From the NCBI RefSeq assembly GCF_018777385.1, contig NZ_JAFJYB010000001.1:992001-1056000 (forward strand): a DNA stretch of 64,000 nt. The letters are read 5' to 3'. Each line of letters starts with the position of its first letter. Positions within the stretch are counted from its first letter, which is position 1. The notes beneath the pieces were generated by a model. The model searched no databases, was not told the DNA's origin, and worked only from the letters and a program-made list of their open reading frames with translations. The DNA comes from Candidatus Symbiopectobacterium endolongispinus. GTDB taxonomy: Bacteria > Pseudomonadota > Gammaproteobacteria > Enterobacterales > Enterobacteriaceae. Below, piece after piece: positions 63,225-64,000 of the stretch. Both the position numbers and the translations under genes were made by a program.

Positions 63225-64000
63225 TTAGTGTTTTTTCTTGAGCAGATAATCGGCCAGCGGGCGCAGTGTGTCGTCGACGCGAATGCTGTCTGCCACGATC
63301 TCGGCCACGGCAATCGCACCTTTTTGTTGGAAATGGGTGGTATCTGGTTTGCTGGTGCTGCCCGCTTGATCTTTGTAGTACGGATAGCGTTTAGGATCGA
63401 TCACCAGCCAGTACTGTTTCCAGTGATGTCCGTTATCCTGGTTAGCCAGTGCAATGGTATCGGGTTCGACATCCAGCAAAGGGACATTGTTGGCTTTCGC
63501 GGTATCTTTGATGGTTTGGCTGTAATCACCGATAAAGGCAAAGCCGTTTTCAGCATTTTGACGGGTGAAGTGACTGTGAACGGCAGGGGTGCCGTCTTTG
63601 CCTTGTGCATCTTTCACGCTGGTTGTTGGTGTTAGCAGCACTGGGATCATCTGATGCTGGCGGGCATAGGTGATATAGCGTTCCAGCGCGTTCTGGAATG
63701 ACATGTCTGGTTTACCCTGCGGGAATTGGCGCTTGCCTGCCGCATCATTGGGGTAGGTACACAGGTTGCCGACATCCGCCGCGCCGCGTACCGCTCTGGC
63801 ACCGTTACAGTTCTGATCGTTGTGGCCCATCTGAATGAAAATGTAGTCGCCGGGCTGCATCTGTCGGAACCAGCCTTCATAGAAGAAATCGCGCGAGCTG
63901 CGTCCGGCACGGGCACCGTTGATCACTTTGACGCTGCCGTCATGGCGGAATTGCTGTTCAAACACCTGTGCCCAGCCCATACGTGGGAAACGCAGTTTCT
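63225..64000 (-). CDS. paeY: Pectin/rhamnogalacturonan acetylesterase, PaeY-like (5' part outside window)
   Basis: SGNH-hydrolase that removes acetyl groups from pectin. The visible 258 codons run KLRFPRMGWAQVFEQQF, NGARAGRSSRDFFYEGWFRQ, the GHND block in YIFIQMGHNDQNC, and the final DxxH block in KPDTTHFQQKGAIAVAEIVA, ending LADYLLKKKH. The protein continues past base 64000, so the ATG at 63980 is not its start. Placement directly before pemA resembles the pemA-paeY cluster of Dickeya. The visible part is intact. A GC-rich hairpin-like stretch lies between it and pemA. Confidence 0.85.
   Translation of the reverse strand, partial: KLRFPRMGWAQVFEQQFRHDGSVKVINGARAGRSSRDFFYEGWFRQMQPGDYIFIQMGHNDQNCNGARAVRGAADVGNLCTYPNDAAGKRQFPQGKPDMSFQNALERYITYARQHQMIPVLLTPTTSVKDAQGKDGTPAVHSHFTRQNAENGFAFIGDYSQTIKDTAKANNVPLLDVEPDTIALANQDNGHHWKQYWLVIDPKRYPYYKDQAGSTSKPDTTHFQQKGAIAVAEIVADSIRVDDTLRPLADYLLKKKH

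Overview
The window looks like chromosome from a pectinolytic member of the Enterobacterales (Pectobacteriaceae: Pectobacterium, Dickeya or Brenneria-like). The backbone has E. coli-type synteny: rrn-clpB-pgeF-rluD-bamD-raiA-pheLA-tyrA-aroF; leuX-lptG-lptF-pepA-holC-valS; murQ-pgpC-tadA-mltF-purL-glmY-glrK-qseG-glrR-glnB. Pectin-degradation genes sit at both ends (kduI at the left edge, pemA and a paeY-like acetylesterase at the right). About two dozen genes are broken by nonsense codons, frameshifts, small deletions or an IS, while long housekeeping genes (clpB, valS, purL, pepA, lptFG, glrR) are intact. That pattern suggests a lineage in early genome reduction, such as an insect-associated Symbiopectobacterium-type bacterium. 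The lineage is inferred from gene content, not proven.

Layout. 1-3.7 kb: the end of kduI (in-frame stop), then a minus-strand rRNA operon in which a 3'-truncated 16S gene is joined directly to the last quarter of 23S; the spacer and about 2.1 kb of 23S are missing. 3.7-13.3 kb: clpB to aroF, with broken pgeF, raiA and pheA. 13.5-15.7 kb: an orphan LytTR regulator, a small lipoprotein and an AT-rich unknown gene broken at two poly-A tracts. 15.8-20.1 kb: a TonB-ExbB-ExbD set in line with an ABC importer that has a fused double permease. 20.2-25.9 kb: a DeoR regulator, a decayed 2-aminoethylphosphonate importer (phnS2/T2/U2) and a divergent class III aminotransferase-like enzyme. 26-34 kb: accessory genes (an unknown secreted protein, XRE regulator, iron alcohol dehydrogenase, MFS exporter, P-loop kinase, toxin remnant, modABC) up to tRNA-Leu(CAA).

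34.3-41.8 kb: lptG-lptF, pepA, holC and valS, all intact. 42-49.2 kb: an M48 protease and a DUF898 membrane protein (both frameshifted), a complete ISL3-family IS, the C-terminal stub of a large RTX adhesin, a small unknown gene, and broken lapD and lapG. The c-di-GMP-controlled adhesin retention system therefore appears dismantled here. 49.3-62.1 kb: an ERIC element, broken murQ, then intact pgpC, tadA, mltF, purL and the GlrK-QseG-GlrR system with its target sRNA glmY (sigma-54 promoter and two GlrR sites visible), then glnB. 62.1-64 kb: broken pemA and the paeY-like gene, which runs off the window.

Four copies of an ~85-bp imperfect palindromic repeat lie between genes. I found no CRISPR array, prophage or complete integrase-bearing island.
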